A stretch of 64,000 nucleotides of DNA, taken from RYN-230 sp963718305. Its GTDB lineage: Bacteria; Actinomycetota; Actinomycetes; Streptosporangiales; Streptosporangiaceae. The notes under the pieces are model-generated. The model had not been told where the DNA came from and ran no database searches. It was given only the letters and a program-made list of their open reading frames with translations. The position numbers and the translations under genes are program-made. Shown piece after piece: positions 26,801 through 35,384 of the stretch. The stretch lies in NCBI GenBank assembly GCA_963718305.1, contig CAVQZG010000007.1:372001-436000 (forward strand), in the 5' to 3' direction. The first letter of the stretch is position 1, and each line of letters opens with the position of its first letter.

Positions 26801-27239
26801 GGTGTTCAGCCAGTTCACCCGGTTCCTGGGCCGGGTGCGGGAACGGCTGGACGCGGCCGGAATCGAGTCCTGCTACCTGGACGGCAAGACCCGGGACCGG
26901 GCCGCGGAGGTACAGCGGTTCAAGGACGGCACGGCGCCGGCCTTCCTGATCAGCCTCAAGGCGGGCGGGTTCGGCCTGAACCTCACCGAGGCCGACTACT
27001 GCTTCCTGCTCGACCCGTGGTGGAATCCGGCCACCGAGGCCCAGGCCGTGGACCGGACCCACCGCATCGGGCAGTCCCGGAACGTCATGGTCTACCGGCT
27101 GATCTCAGCTGGCACCATCGAGGAAAAGGTCCTGGCCCTGCAGGCCCGCAAGGCCGAGCTGTTCACCAGCGTCCTGGACAGCGGCGGCGTGTTCAGCGGC
27201 GGCCTGGACGCCGACGACATCCGCGCGCTGTTCACCTAG
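23865..27239 (+). CDS. SNF2/Rad54-family helicase-like ATPase with SWIM zinc finger
   Basis: 1,124 residues. The SWIM finger CSCPVGFDCKHVVALV is at ~85-100. A long SNF2_assoc-like region follows, then the helicase core: Walker A DDMGLGKTLQS (~689), TSVVSNWAAEAAKF, DEAQ box LILDEAQNVKN (~788), ITGTPMENNLMELWS, ALVFSQFTRF, KAGGFGLNLTEADYCFLLDPWWNPATEAQ and the Q/R motif DRTHRIGQ (~1060). SWI2/SNF2 ATPases translocate along duplex DNA and displace proteins. Bacterial HepA/RapA-like members recycle RNA polymerase, and the SWIM-type group has no assigned partner. The gene is intact and ends at a perfect 15-bp hairpin. It probably forms its own unit. Confidence 0.9.
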   Translation: MQYVALPDKRWPAIDATSLVTAAGVTSYDRGVQYLREGAVTRMSWDRGRSELYGSVRGSAGSCYETVAYFHPAGPAVLEFDQGQCSCPVGFDCKHVVALVLAAAQAQLARTGPERTAGARPRTMTWEQSVESWLEPQPAPAAGTQPTAAILGIELTLVPDARPAFSGALTDGDAPPRLMARLVQRGRKGWVGRSLSWTKLDSQYGHDGWPTRQTQLLQEIYAVYRARSGQPFYYGYGYGDDKSIDLSAFESRQLWPLLDEAAELGLYLVRGNSLGRLDGYRTAELCLDLTRGDQSGPLVLTPQIRVDGAPAAITVISFIGTQGHGLVYADRAETERHGNCTRWPFQLARMVKPVPPQLQQMALAGQQVQIPAAELTRFQETYYPRLRAAAAVTSSDDAFTPPQITGPTLLLHAAYTGGHDLELSCFWAYQVGDSPVRVPVRAPVAEIPYRDRAAERAIVASLDLTPGRFGLLRTDPVSDEPQPSLAPQVRLSGLDTMRFSTEVLPRLAEHPDVTVEITGDPADYREAGDSLSISVSTGEVPEDPDWFDLGITITVAGREVPFAEVFVALSRRESYLLLADGAYFSLQKPELQALARLIEESRALHDAPGDGLKISRFQAGFWAELTELGIVGHQARRWQQQVSGLLSAEALTAPELPATLHAELRPYQREGFGWLSFLWQHQLGGILADDMGLGKTLQSLALICQAREADPDLPPFLIIAPTSVVSNWAAEAAKFAPDLPVVAVTGTAARRRRSLEEIAAGAGAVVTSYTLLRMDFAAYSELTWAGLILDEAQNVKNHQSKTYLCARRLAAPVKIAITGTPMENNLMELWSLLSITAPGLFPDPGRFREYYTKPIERDGQAGLLAQLRRRIRPLVLRRTKEQVAADLPAKQEQVLEVELHPRHRKLYQTHLQRERQKVLSLIDDLDTNRFMILRSLTLLRQLSLHGALIDDAHLDMPCAKIDMLLGQLQDVAAGGHRALVFSQFTRFLGRVRERLDAAGIESCYLDGKTRDRAAEVQRFKDGTAPAFLISLKAGGFGLNLTEADYCFLLDPWWNPATEAQAVDRTHRIGQSRNVMVYRLISAGTIEEKVLALQARKAELFTSVLDSGGVFSGGLDADDIRALFT

Positions 27240-27243
27240 CCCG

Positions 27244-27279
27244 GTGGCGGCCCGGCCACCTTGATGGCCGGGCCGCCAC
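27244..27279. terminator. Bidirectional hairpin terminator after the SNF2 gene
   Basis: Perfect 15-bp stem (27244-27258 with 27265-27279) and a 6-nt loop between the convergent SNF2 and beta-helix genes. Confidence 0.8.
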
Positions 27280-27298
27280 TAGCACTACTGGTTCTGGA

Positions 27299-28580
27299 TC
27301 AGTGACCGGCCGAGATCGGCGTCCTCACGTGGTGGAAGGAGTTCGTGCGGAGGCCGAACGCCTTCACCGGCTTGCTGAGCCAGATGCCGATCTTGTTGTC
27401 GAAGATGTGGTTGTGGGCGATCACCGTGTGCACCGGGGTGCCGCCGGAGAACACGAGGACGCCGGTGGTCTTCAGGTCCGTCGGCGAAGCGGGCGAGTCC
27501 AGCGTGTCCCCGTCCAGGTTGTTCGTCCCGATCTTGTTGCCGATGATCTTGTTACCATTCAGATCCTCGAACTGGCCCGGCATCAGCGTGTGCGCGTGCA
27601 TGGTCACGCCGGACAGCCCGTTGCCCGCGATGAAGTTACCTTCGACCAGGTTGTTGTACGAGGCGGTGCCGGCCGAGGCATTCGCGAACAGAACGCCCGC
27701 GCCTTCGCCCTCGCGGCCGTTGTTGGTGACCACGTTGTGCACGATGGCGTTGTCGTAGACGCCGGCGACGGCCGGCTGCCGCTGCCCCTTGGAGTTCAGC
27801 GCGGCCGGGTTGTGACCGGGCACCGTGATTCCGCAGTCGGACGCGTTGCGGGTGACGATGTTGTTCTCGATCACGTTGTGGTGGGTCGGCCCGGTCTCGT
27901 CGGTCAGCAGCACCCCGCCGGAGTTGTGCGCGATGAAGTTGCCGTTGACCTCGGAATTCGCGACGGCCAGGAAGTGCACGCCCTCCCCGCAGTCACCGGG
28001 AACCGGCCCCTGGGCCTGGCATTCGAAGTAGGTCGACGACGGGCGGGACGCCGCCGCCGAGGTCGTTGTGCACGACCGCGTTGTGCTTGATGGCGATGTC
28101 GCTGATGGTGCCCTGCACCCCAGCGGCCAGGATGCCCTCACCCAGGGCGTTCTTGACCGTGAAGCCCTGCACGCGTACGTGGGAGCTGACGATCACCACG
28201 CCGGCGAAGATGGTCAGCGGACCGACGCCGGGCGGGTTCACCACGAACGTCGGCTTGACGCCCTTCTGATTGATGGTCGCGTGCAGGCCGATCAGCGATA
28301 CCGGTTTCTTGATGACCACCTGCTCGTGGTAGCTCCCCGGGCATACCACGACGGCCGACCACGGTGGCGCCGCCTTGAGCGCCGACCGGATGGTTTTATA
28401 CCTGGCCGTGTGGCAGGACCGGCCGGATCCCGTTGAGCTCGCATTTTTCGCGACGAACACGGCCTGATGACCGTGACTCGTGCTGGCCGCCACCGGCCCG
28501 GCCGCCGCGAGCATTCCCCCGGCCACCAGCAACGGTGTCAGAAGCGAACTCGTGATCAGGCCAGCCTTGAATGACCTCAT
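27299..28580 (-). CDS. Secreted right-handed beta-helix (NosD/pectate-lyase-like) protein, frameshifted
   Basis: The ATG at 28580 gives a signal peptide (MRSFKAGLITSSLLTPLLVAG, AAASTSHG cleavage zone), then AVFVAKNASSTGSGRSCHTARYKTIRSAL and VVVCPGSYHEQVVIKKPVSLIG, the entrance of a parallel beta-helix. At ~28040, in a ggcggcggcg tract, the frame shifts, and rungs continue to the stop at 27299: FIAHNSGGVLLTDE, NVIENNIVTRNASDCGITV, NAIVHNVVTNNGREGEGAGVLF and NKIIGNKIGTNN. Asn/Gly-rich rungs of 22-25 residues repeat about ten times. The restored length is ~427 aa. Possible roles are binding or cleaving polysaccharide outside the cell; no lyase catalytic set was identified. Confidence 0.75.
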
Positions 28581-28808
28581 GTGCCCCACCTTCCCCCTGG
28601 GCCGGGCAGAGCAGTGGGTCCGGGTCATCCCCGGCCCGGCATCAACGGCGAGCCCCGGTGGCCGACCCTCGTTCAGCGCAAAACGCCCAGGCCGACCGGT
28701 CCCTCCCACAGCCCCAAGTGGCTATTAAAAGCAGATGAGGTCAAAACAAACAAGGTCCACGGCCACGCTATGGGTTTTACTAATTCACTGACAGTAGATA
28801 TCTGTTTA

Positions 28809-28861
28809 CGACGCGCATGCATGCCCCCACCAAATTCACGGCTCTGGCGGCGCTACGGGCC
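28809..28861 (+). pseudogene. Degenerate copy of the NERD gene start
   Basis: A 53-base segment is ~80% identical to 31541-31593. It would encode MPPPNSRLWRRYG against MSPLNSRVWRRYG at the start of the NERD protein. Nothing homologous continues past it, and it runs antisense into the 3' end of the DUF998 gene. Confidence 0.5.
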
Positions 28862-29513
28862 GGCGTGTCCGGGCTGCGTGACGCCACAGCACGACCGCCA
28901 CGACGAATGGCCACGAGGTCTGCACCGACGAAGTCAGCCGCTCGGCCATGCCCAGGTTGCTGCCGCCCTGGGTCTCGATCACGAGCCAGCACAGCAGGGC
29001 GAGAAACACGGCGGTCACGACGGCCGAGCCGCGGCGGCTCAGAATCAGTGGCTGCGGTGATCCGGCCCGGGCCGTGAACGCCGGCCAGACCGTGATGATC
29101 ACTGCGCCAAACGAGGTCCAGGCGAGGTGCTGCGGAGTGGAGCCGACCATGGGCTCCGGCGACGCGGCGATGCCAATAGAGGACAGCCCCGCGAGGATCA
29201 GCAAAACACGGGCCGGGACCCGGATAGCGCCCAGGCCCGCAGCGGTGACCAGATGGCAGCCGCCGACCAGCAGCAGGGCGCCGGTCATCACCCACCGGTC
29301 GGTTCCCGCATGACCAGCCATCACGCTCACCGTGTCCCGGACCGGGTTGTAGGAAGCCGGCTGAAGCGCGCCCGCGACGAGCCAGCCCCCGGTCAGCAGG
29401 ATGGGGGTCAGGCCGGCCGAGACGATCGCCCACGGGGGTACGGTCCGGTCCCGGTGCGGCGCTGCCGTGCGGGCGTGCGAAACGAACTCGCCGAGGGCCG
29501 GAATGGTCATCAC
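28836..29513 (-). CDS. DUF998 membrane protein
   Basis: 225 residues with six hydrophobic helices. WAIVSAGLTPILLTGGWLVAGALQPASYNPVRDTVSVMAGHAGTDRW is the DUF998 signature (~29-74), followed by VMTGALLLVGGCHLVTAAGL and ASPEPMVGSTPQHLAWTSFG. The family's function is unknown. Starts are ATG 29510 or GTG 29513, 7-10 nt behind the patatin stop, so the two genes form a leftward operon under the repeats and TetR at ~30.5 kb. The extreme C-terminus overlaps a degenerate NERD fragment on the other strand. Confidence 0.8.
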   Translation of the reverse strand: MMTIPALGEFVSHARTAAPHRDRTVPPWAIVSAGLTPILLTGGWLVAGALQPASYNPVRDTVSVMAGHAGTDRWVMTGALLLVGGCHLVTAAGLGAIRVPARVLLILAGLSSIGIAASPEPMVGSTPQHLAWTSFGAVIITVWPAFTARAGSPQPLILSRRGSAVVTAVFLALLCWLVIETQGGSNLGMAERLTSSVQTSWPFVVAVVLWRHAARTRRPVAPPEP

Positions 29514-29520
29514 GGATGGC

Positions 29521-30450
29521 TCAGCTCGCCCCGGCCACCCGTATGAGCGGGAGGTCAGGCGAGGCAGGCCGGTCCGGCCGCTGGCTGGCCAGCCAGCGGG
29601 CGGTGAGCTGGTGGCCCTGGTCGATCAGCCGGGAGGTGTCGCGGAAGTCGACCGGGCTGGTGGTCTGGGTGCTGGGGGAGGGCAGGACGTGCACCGGCCT
29701 GCGGGCGGCGGCCACGTTCGTGGCGGCGACCGAGCCCAGTACCTGGCTCAGTGCGTGGAAGGCCAGCGGCAGCGGCCGGTGCGGCGGCGGAGCGGTGACG
29801 TCACCCCCGGCCGCGGGCAGGACATAGATCACCCGCGCGCCCAGCGCCTCGGCCTGCAACACCGGTACGTCGGCGGACACCCCGCCGTCCACCAGCAGCC
29901 GCCCGTCCACCTCGACCGGCGGGTACAAGCCGGGGAACGCGCACGAGGCCAGCAGGGCCGGTCCGGTCGGCCCGCCGGAGAGGACCACCGCCGCACCCGA
30001 GCCCAGGTCGGTCGCCACCACGTGCGCCGGAATGGACGTGCCGTCCAGCGTGGCCGGAAGCGCGGCGCTGCGGAGCAGGTCCCGGAGCGCGGAGTTGGAC
30101 ACCAGGCCATCCCCGCGGCCGAGTGCCGCGGCGAGCAGCGTCCGGGCCGAGAACTGGGCGACTTTCCGGCGGCGCAGCGACATCCATACCGCTTCCAGCC
30201 GATCCAGGCCCGCCTGGGTGGGATCAGCGGCGAACGCCACCGCGTTCAGCGCCCCGGCCGAGGAGCCGACGACCAGATCCGGCAGCACGCCCGCCTCGCT
30301 CAGCGCCCGCAGCATGCCCACCTGCGGCGCGGACAGGCTGCCGCCACCCTGGAAGACGAATGCGACGCCGCCCGCCTGGGCGCCGCGACGCGTACGCCGG
30401 TACCGGCTGCGCAGCTCACCGAGGGACCTGAGATTGTCCGGAAAGGCCAT
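29521..30450 (-). CDS. Patatin-like phospholipase
   Basis: 309 residues starting at an ATG with a strong AAGGAGG site eight bases before it. The oxyanion loop FVFQGGGSLSAPQVGMLRAL (~31-50), the nucleophile elbow VVGSSAGALNAVAF (GxSxG, ~62) and the catalytic Asp in LLVDGGVSADVPV (DGG, ~192) complete the Ser-Asp dyad. Patatins hydrolyse acyl chains from phospholipids or other lipids in the cytosol or at the membrane. The Arg-rich N-terminal 25 residues may touch membranes. It is first in an operon with the DUF998 protein and divergent from a TetR regulator. Confidence 0.87.
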   Translation of the reverse strand: MAFPDNLRSLGELRSRYRRTRRGAQAGGVAFVFQGGGSLSAPQVGMLRALSEAGVLPDLVVGSSAGALNAVAFAADPTQAGLDRLEAVWMSLRRRKVAQFSARTLLAAALGRGDGLVSNSALRDLLRSAALPATLDGTSIPAHVVATDLGSGAAVVLSGGPTGPALLASCAFPGLYPPVEVDGRLLVDGGVSADVPVLQAEALGARVIYVLPAAGGDVTAPPPHRPLPLAFHALSQVLGSVAATNVAAARRPVHVLPSPSTQTTSPVDFRDTSRLIDQGHQLTARWLASQRPDRPASPDLPLIRVAGAS

Positions 30451-30491
30451 CGGGACCGACCTCCTTGGTGCACGGGGTCTGGATGCACCGT

Positions 30492-30553
30492 CAACCGGTT
30501 AGGGCTATCCGCTTCTTTGAACGTATCACCAACCGGTCAGGGCTATCCGGTTG
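30492..30553. promoter_or_regulatory. Direct and inverted repeats between patatin and tetR (operator)
   Basis: A 20-base unit, caaccggttagggctatccg, at 30492-30511 recurs with one change at 30530-30549 (38-bp spacing, about 3.6 helical turns). The second copy also forms an inverted repeat, caaccgg (30530-30536) with ccggttg (30547-30553). A further ggaca/tgtcc dyad lies at 30661-30673 near the tetR start. These are good candidate TetR operators. Confidence 0.55.
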
Positions 30554-30694
30554 CCCCCCGGGATCCAGGGTCAGGCCGGGTAGGAAGGTAAAGGCCATCG
30601 CGCGGGACCCCAGCGTGGGCAGCACGACTGGGGTTCGGCGACGATCTTGCGATCGCTAGAGGACAAGCTGTCCAGATCGGCTAGAGTTTGGGTC

Positions 30695-31354
30695 GTGGCT
30701 ACCCCACCAGCCGAGACGGCGCGCTGCCTGCGCAGCGATGCCCGGGAAAACCGGGACCGGATCCTCGCCGCCGCCGCGCAGGCTTTCGCCGACGAAGGGT
30801 TCGGTGTCAGCCTGATCGAGATCGCCCGGCGCGCCGGGGTCGGCAATGCCACGCTGCACCGTAACTTCACCAAGGAACAGCTCATCGATGAGCTGTTCGA
30901 GGACTGGTACGGCCGCCGGCAAGCCGTCGCCGAGTCCGCGCTGGCCGACCCCGATCCCTGGCACGGACTGGTGAGTTTCCTGGAAGACGCGCTGGCCGAC
31001 GGCACCCGCAACCGCGCCATCGGCGCGCTCCTGGCCGTCTGTCCAGGCTGGCGGGAACGATTCCGCGACTTGATGACCGGCCTGCTGGCCCGGGCTCAGG
31101 ACAGCGGCCAGGCCCGGGGTGACCTGACCGTCGCCGACGTCACCCTCGCCCTGCTCGGCGTGGCCCGGACCATGGCCATTACCAGCCAGAGCTCGCCCGG
31201 CCAGTGGCGCCGCCACCTGGCCATTGTCCTGGACGGCATGAAAGCCCAGCACACCGAGCGCCTCCCGGGACTAGGGCACTCCCAGGACCAGCTCGACAGC
31301 GATCTTCGCGAGTGGAGCTGCCATGTCCTGCGGGCCGGCAGCGCCTTGCCGTGA
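30695..31354 (+). CDS. TetR-family transcriptional regulator
   Basis: The GTG at 30695 gives ATPPAETARCLRSDARENRDRILAAAAQAFADEG, then GVSLIEIARRAGVGNATLHRNFTKEQLIDELF: a TetR HTH (~residues 13-60) with the TetR_C helical domain to ~190. It ends with a non-conserved tail. It is divergent from the patatin/DUF998 operon with repeated operator-like sequences between them, and very probably represses that operon and itself. An in-frame upstream start at 30647 exists, but it would place the ggaca/tgtcc dyad inside the coding region. Confidence 0.82.
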   Translation: MATPPAETARCLRSDARENRDRILAAAAQAFADEGFGVSLIEIARRAGVGNATLHRNFTKEQLIDELFEDWYGRRQAVAESALADPDPWHGLVSFLEDALADGTRNRAIGALLAVCPGWRERFRDLMTGLLARAQDSGQARGDLTVADVTLALLGVARTMAITSQSSPGQWRRHLAIVLDGMKAQHTERLPGLGHSQDQLDSDLREWSCHVLRAGSALP

Positions 31355-31361
31355 CCTCCCG

Positions 31362-31523
31362 GGTCGCCCGCATGATGGCGCACATCGACCAGCAACTCGC
31401 TCAATGAGCACTCCAGGCCGTACGCCCTTAATCCTGGACACCGGCGTGCTGACGGCGGTGGCCCGTGGGGATGCGGACATCATCCAGATCGCCGACCCAG
31501 GTGATCAAAAGCCCGGCGAGTAG
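31362..31523 (+). pseudogene. VapBC-like toxin-antitoxin remnant
   Basis: A short frame ending VARMMAHIDQQLAQ stops at 31405-31407 and overlaps, in the ATGA manner typical of antitoxin/toxin pairs, an ATG at 31404. The downstream frame reads STPGRTPLILDTGVLTAVARGDADI, the opening strand of a PIN-domain nuclease with its first acidic residue (LDTG), and ends after 39 residues at 31523. A full VapC is ~130 aa. Only the junction of an old vapBC cassette seems to remain, so toxin activity is not expected. Confidence 0.4.
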
Positions 31524-31553
31524 CCACCTTTGGATCGTCACGAGGCGCATGCA

Positions 31554-32411
31554 ATGTCCCCACTCAATTCCCGGGTCTGGCGGCGTTACGGCCAGTTACG
31601 CATCTACGTCTCCGCGGACAATGACCCGGTTGGCTGGTTCGATCCCCGGACTGGCCAGTCCCAGCTCAGCAACCCCGACATGCACGATGAGTTCTGGGCG
31701 GCGGTCCGCGCCGAATGCCAGCGGCTGCTAGCAGAGGGGCACATCAGCGAGCCGGAGCTTCCTCCCGAGACCAGTTCCATTGCGCACCGGGACGACCTGG
31801 CCCGCAACGCACCTGGCTCATCGGCCAGCGCCCGGGCCCGGGAACTGCGTCGCGAGCGTCCGCTGCTGACCAGTGCGGCCGCAGTGCTTGGCCTTCGCAC
31901 GTCGGCCCAGCAGTTCGCGGCCGGGGCCCGCGGAGAACGCACGGTCGGCCGGCAGCTCAACCGGTGGGCCGCACGGTATGGCTGGCATGTCTTGCACGCC
32001 GTGCCGATCGGTCGGCGAGGCGCAGACATCGACCATGTCGTGATCGGGCCGTTCGGAGTGGTGACCGTGAACACCAAGACCACGAGCACGGCCGTCTGGG
32101 TCGGCGAGTACGGCCTGACCATCGGCGGCAAGCCCGTCGACTATCTCCGCAAGTCGCGGCAGGAGGCAGACCGGGCCAGCCGGCTGTTGCACCGCGCCAC
32201 CGGCCTGGAGGTGCCGGTCCAGCCAGCGATCGTCTTCGTCGGCGCCCGCAGGGTGACCGTCCGCAGCGGCGGCCCGGCGGACGTCGCCGTGCTCCCAACC
32301 CCCCGGGCGCTGCGCCGCTGGCTACACAAACAGTCGCCTGCGCTGCATCCCGATCAGGTGGAGGCCGTCTACGAGGCGGCCCGCAGACCCGCGAGCTGGC
32401 AAACCAGGTAG
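31554..32411 (+). CDS. NERD-domain protein (nuclease-related)
   Basis: From the ATG at 31554 the product is 285 residues. The first ~60 (SPLNSRVWRRYGQLRIYVS, then VGWFDPRTG) form a small conserved N-terminal module. Residues ~130-230 hold the NERD domain, with FAAGARGERTVGRQLNRW and RRGADIDHVVIGPFGVVTVNTK, the D-x-V-V...N-T-K pattern of the restriction-endonuclease-like fold. NERD proteins are thought to act in DNA processing, but their substrates are unknown. A decayed 53-bp copy of its 5' end lies at 28809. No partner gene is adjacent. Confidence 0.75.
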   Translation: MSPLNSRVWRRYGQLRIYVSADNDPVGWFDPRTGQSQLSNPDMHDEFWAAVRAECQRLLAEGHISEPELPPETSSIAHRDDLARNAPGSSASARARELRRERPLLTSAAAVLGLRTSAQQFAAGARGERTVGRQLNRWAARYGWHVLHAVPIGRRGADIDHVVIGPFGVVTVNTKTTSTAVWVGEYGLTIGGKPVDYLRKSRQEADRASRLLHRATGLEVPVQPAIVFVGARRVTVRSGGPADVAVLPTPRALRRWLHKQSPALHPDQVEAVYEAARRPASWQTR

Positions 32412-32778
32412 CCGGGCCACCGGCGGACTCGTTAACTAGTGCCGCAGCAGCCAACGTTTGCCCGGGTGGGTGTGGTGGGTGAGCTGCGCTACCTGAGTTG
32501 GATGTTGGATGGCGGTACCTTACGACGGTTGCTTTCATCCCGCGCATACGTTCCGCACGGTAAATAGCCGGAGCGAATACGTTACTCCTTGGTTAGTTCT
32601 TGCTGCCCGTTGACCAGCGTGTTACCCCGGGTTTACCTGACGCCAGATGCCGCCATGCGGTGCCGGGCCTGGCCGCCACCGGGGAGGGATAAGCGAGCCG
32701 AACCCCGGGTGCCGTCGGCGCTGGCTCGTGCAGTTTCCTATCGTCGGCCGGTCAGCGCCGGTCGCAGGGGGGGTCGTC
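32412..32778. other. Intergenic region, probable promoter for the secreted protein
   Basis: About 370 bases with no plausible gene. The section 32500-32650 is AT-rich for this genome (cgaatacgttactcc, ggttagttcttgc) and probably contains the promoter of the gene at 32779; no clear -35/-10 pair could be fixed. Confidence 0.35.
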
Positions 32779-33345
32779 ATGAGACGACGGATCGGTCTAC
32801 TGGTAAGCCTGGTCGCGTTCCTGGCGCTGGGGGGAGGCGTGCTTGCGGCTGCGCCCGCCTGGGCGACGCCGCCGAAGCACTTCTTCCACATCCCGATCAA
32901 CGACAGCGTTCGCGACGACGCCCTCAGCGATGCCTGCGGGTTCGATGTCTTCGACTTCTTCGCGGGGAACATCAACGTCACCCTGCTCTACGATCGGAGC
33001 GGCACGTTGATCAGGGAGATCGACACCTTCCCGGCCACCACGATCGGCTTCGCCGCCCCGTCGACCGGGAAGTCCATCGGCTCCGCCTCGCCCGCGGTCG
33101 GGCACATCGACTACACGGGCGGGGGTGCCGTGGGCACGCCTGCGGTTCTCACCATCACGGGCCTGCAGTTCATGCTTCAGCCCGGCGTGATATCCGCCGG
33201 GAGGCAGGTGTTCGATACCACGGTCGTGGACATCACCCCCGAGGGGATCCCGGTCACGCCGCCCATGAACTTGATCTCCCAGAGCGGGAACTTCTTCTCC
33301 GGTGACACCACGCCTTTGGTGTGCGCTGCGCTGTCTGGCCCATAG
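32779..33345 (+). CDS. Secreted protein of unknown function
   Basis: The ATG at 32779 is chosen because it begins a clean signal peptide (MRRRIGLLVSLVAFLALGGG, AAAPAWA cleavage site). The mature ~160 residues are rich in Thr, Gly and aromatic beta-strand segments (HFFHIPINDSVRD, GNINVTLLYDRSGTLIREI, VLTITGLQFML), with two Cys that could form one disulfide. It looks like a small extracellular beta-sandwich. I do not recognise the family, and neighbours give no clue. Confidence 0.65.
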   Translation: MRRRIGLLVSLVAFLALGGGVLAAAPAWATPPKHFFHIPINDSVRDDALSDACGFDVFDFFAGNINVTLLYDRSGTLIREIDTFPATTIGFAAPSTGKSIGSASPAVGHIDYTGGGAVGTPAVLTITGLQFMLQPGVISAGRQVFDTTVVDITPEGIPVTPPMNLISQSGNFFSGDTTPLVCAALSGP

Positions 33346-33522
33346 GAGGGAAGAGGGCCTGAAACGGGGATGCACCAGACGGCCCGCGCCGTTGCGTCCC
33401 CAAGTTGCGTCCCGGCAGCAGAAGTGCCGGTACCAGCCCCGCCCACGGGGCAAACATGGCCTGCTACGGCACTAGCTGTATCGTCGGCGGTTCCCGTCCT
33501 CGTGGGTCTCTATAGTCGGCTC

Positions 33523-35239
33523 ATGTCTGACGCCGACGATGGTTTCGCCGCACTGGCCCGGTCCACTGTGGATGGCATGCTGGAACGCCGGCCGGAGCTG
33601 GCCACCCTGCTGGGCGACCATGCCCACGACGGCCGGCTGGCGATCGGCACCGCTGAGTATCACGACGAGCTGGCCCGGTGGTGCGGGGACCGGCTGGCTG
33701 ACTTGCAGCGGATGGACCTGGACCGGCTGTCGGCGGAGTACCGGGTGGACGCGCGGATCCTGGCTAATCAGCTGGAGCTCTGCCGGTTCGACACGGCTGA
33801 GCTGCGGGAGCACGAGTGGAACCCGATGCTCGCCAACCCGGGGCGGGCCATCTACCTGCTGCTGGCCCGGGACTTCGCGGCGCTGCCGGACCGGCTGCGC
33901 AGCCTGGCGGAGCGGCTCGCCGCGGTCCCGGAAGCGCTGTCCGCGGCGCGTTCTGTAGCGGCCGGCCCGCTGCCCAGGGTGCACCTGGAGACCGCGCTCA
34001 GCCAGTTCGCCGGAACGGAACACCTGATCGGGACGGAACTGGACCGCGTGCTCACCGGGGCACCAGACGAGCTGGTGCCGGGAGACCTGGCGGCCGGGCG
34101 GGCCGCGGCGCTGGACGCGATCGTGGAACATCGCCGCTGGCTAGAGCAGCGGCTGGCCGACGGCTCCCAGGGCGGCGGCTCCCAGGACGGCGGCTTCCGG
34201 GATCCGCGGATCGGGCCGGAGCTGTTCGCGCGCAAGCTCCAGCTGACCCTGGAGTCCGGTGGTTCCCCCGAGGAACTGCTGGCCCGGGCGCAGGCTGATC
34301 TCGACGAGGCGACCGGGCAGATCACCGAGACTGCGGCCCGGCTGGGGCGCAGCGCAGGGGATGGCAGCCAGCCTGGTTGCTGAGGACGGTGGGCGCGGCG
34401 AACTCGTGCGCCAGGTGCTTGATTCGCTGGCGGCCGACGCGCCCGATGACAGCACGATCCTCGGCCTGGTCCGCCGGGCCTACGACGTCCAGCTGGCGTT
34501 TGTCCGCGAGCACGCGATCGTGACCGCGTACGACGACCCGGTGGACGTGATCGAGATGCCGGAGATCGACCGCGGGGTGGCGATCGCCTACTGCGACCCG
34601 CCCGGGCCGCTGGAGACCGCGGAGATGCCTACCTTCGTCGCCGTGTCGCCGACGCCCCGGGACTGGACCGCTGACCGGGTCCGGTCGTTCTACCGCGAGT
34701 ACAACCGGCACATGGTGCAGAACCTCATGGTGCATGAGGCCATGCCCGGACACGTTCTGCAGCTGGGGCACGCCCGCCGGTTCGCGGGTGGCACCCCGGT
34801 CCGCGCCGCGTTCTGGTCCGGCTCGTTCGTCGAGGGCTGGGCGGTGTACGCCGAGGAACTGATGGCCGGGCACGGTTACCCGGGCGAGGGAAATCCGGAT
34901 GCGGTCCGGATGCAGCAGCTCAAGATGCGGTTGCGCATGATCATCAACACGATCCTGGATGTCCGGGTGCATTGCCTGGGGTTCCCGGAAGCGGAGGCCA
35001 TGGCCCTGATGACCGGGCGCGGCTTCCAGGAAGAGGGTGAAGCGGCCGGTAAATGGCGCCGGGCACTGCTCACATCCGCGCAGCTGTCCACGTACTACGT
35101 GGGCTATACCGAGGTCGCTGATCTCGCCGCCAGGCTGCGGGCGCACCACCCGGAGTGGAGTGAGCGCCAGCGGCACGACGAACTCCTGGCCCACGGCTCC
35201 CCAGCGGTACGGCACCTGCGTTCTCTGCTGCTCACATAG
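33523..35239 (+). CDS. DUF885 metallopeptidase-like protein, frameshifted
   Basis: From ATG 33523, residues 1-275 form the helical N-terminal part (FAALARSTVDGMLERRPELATLLGDHAHDGR, and so on). The frame breaks between about 34340 and 34385; frame 2 resumes with GELVRQVLDSLAADAPD and carries the catalytic region FYREYNRHMVQNLMVHEAMPGHVLQLGHA (HExxH-like HEAMPGH), FVEGWAVYAEELM (third metal ligand Glu) and a normal DUF885 end at 35239. The restored length is ~570 aa, typical. DUF885 proteins are predicted cytosolic or secreted zinc peptidases of unknown substrate; no signal peptide is seen. All active-site residues are intact, so an indel error is plausible. Confidence 0.72.
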
Positions 35240-35384
35240 CCGCCGTGTCGCTGACCACGCTGACGCGGCCGGAGTGAGTACGTCTTCTGAATTTTTCCGC
35301 GGTGGTGTCGGATGGCGTCGAGCCCGTTCGTAGCCAAGGTGAGAGGCCGGCCACGGGCCGGTCGTCACCCACCGGAGGCCCACG

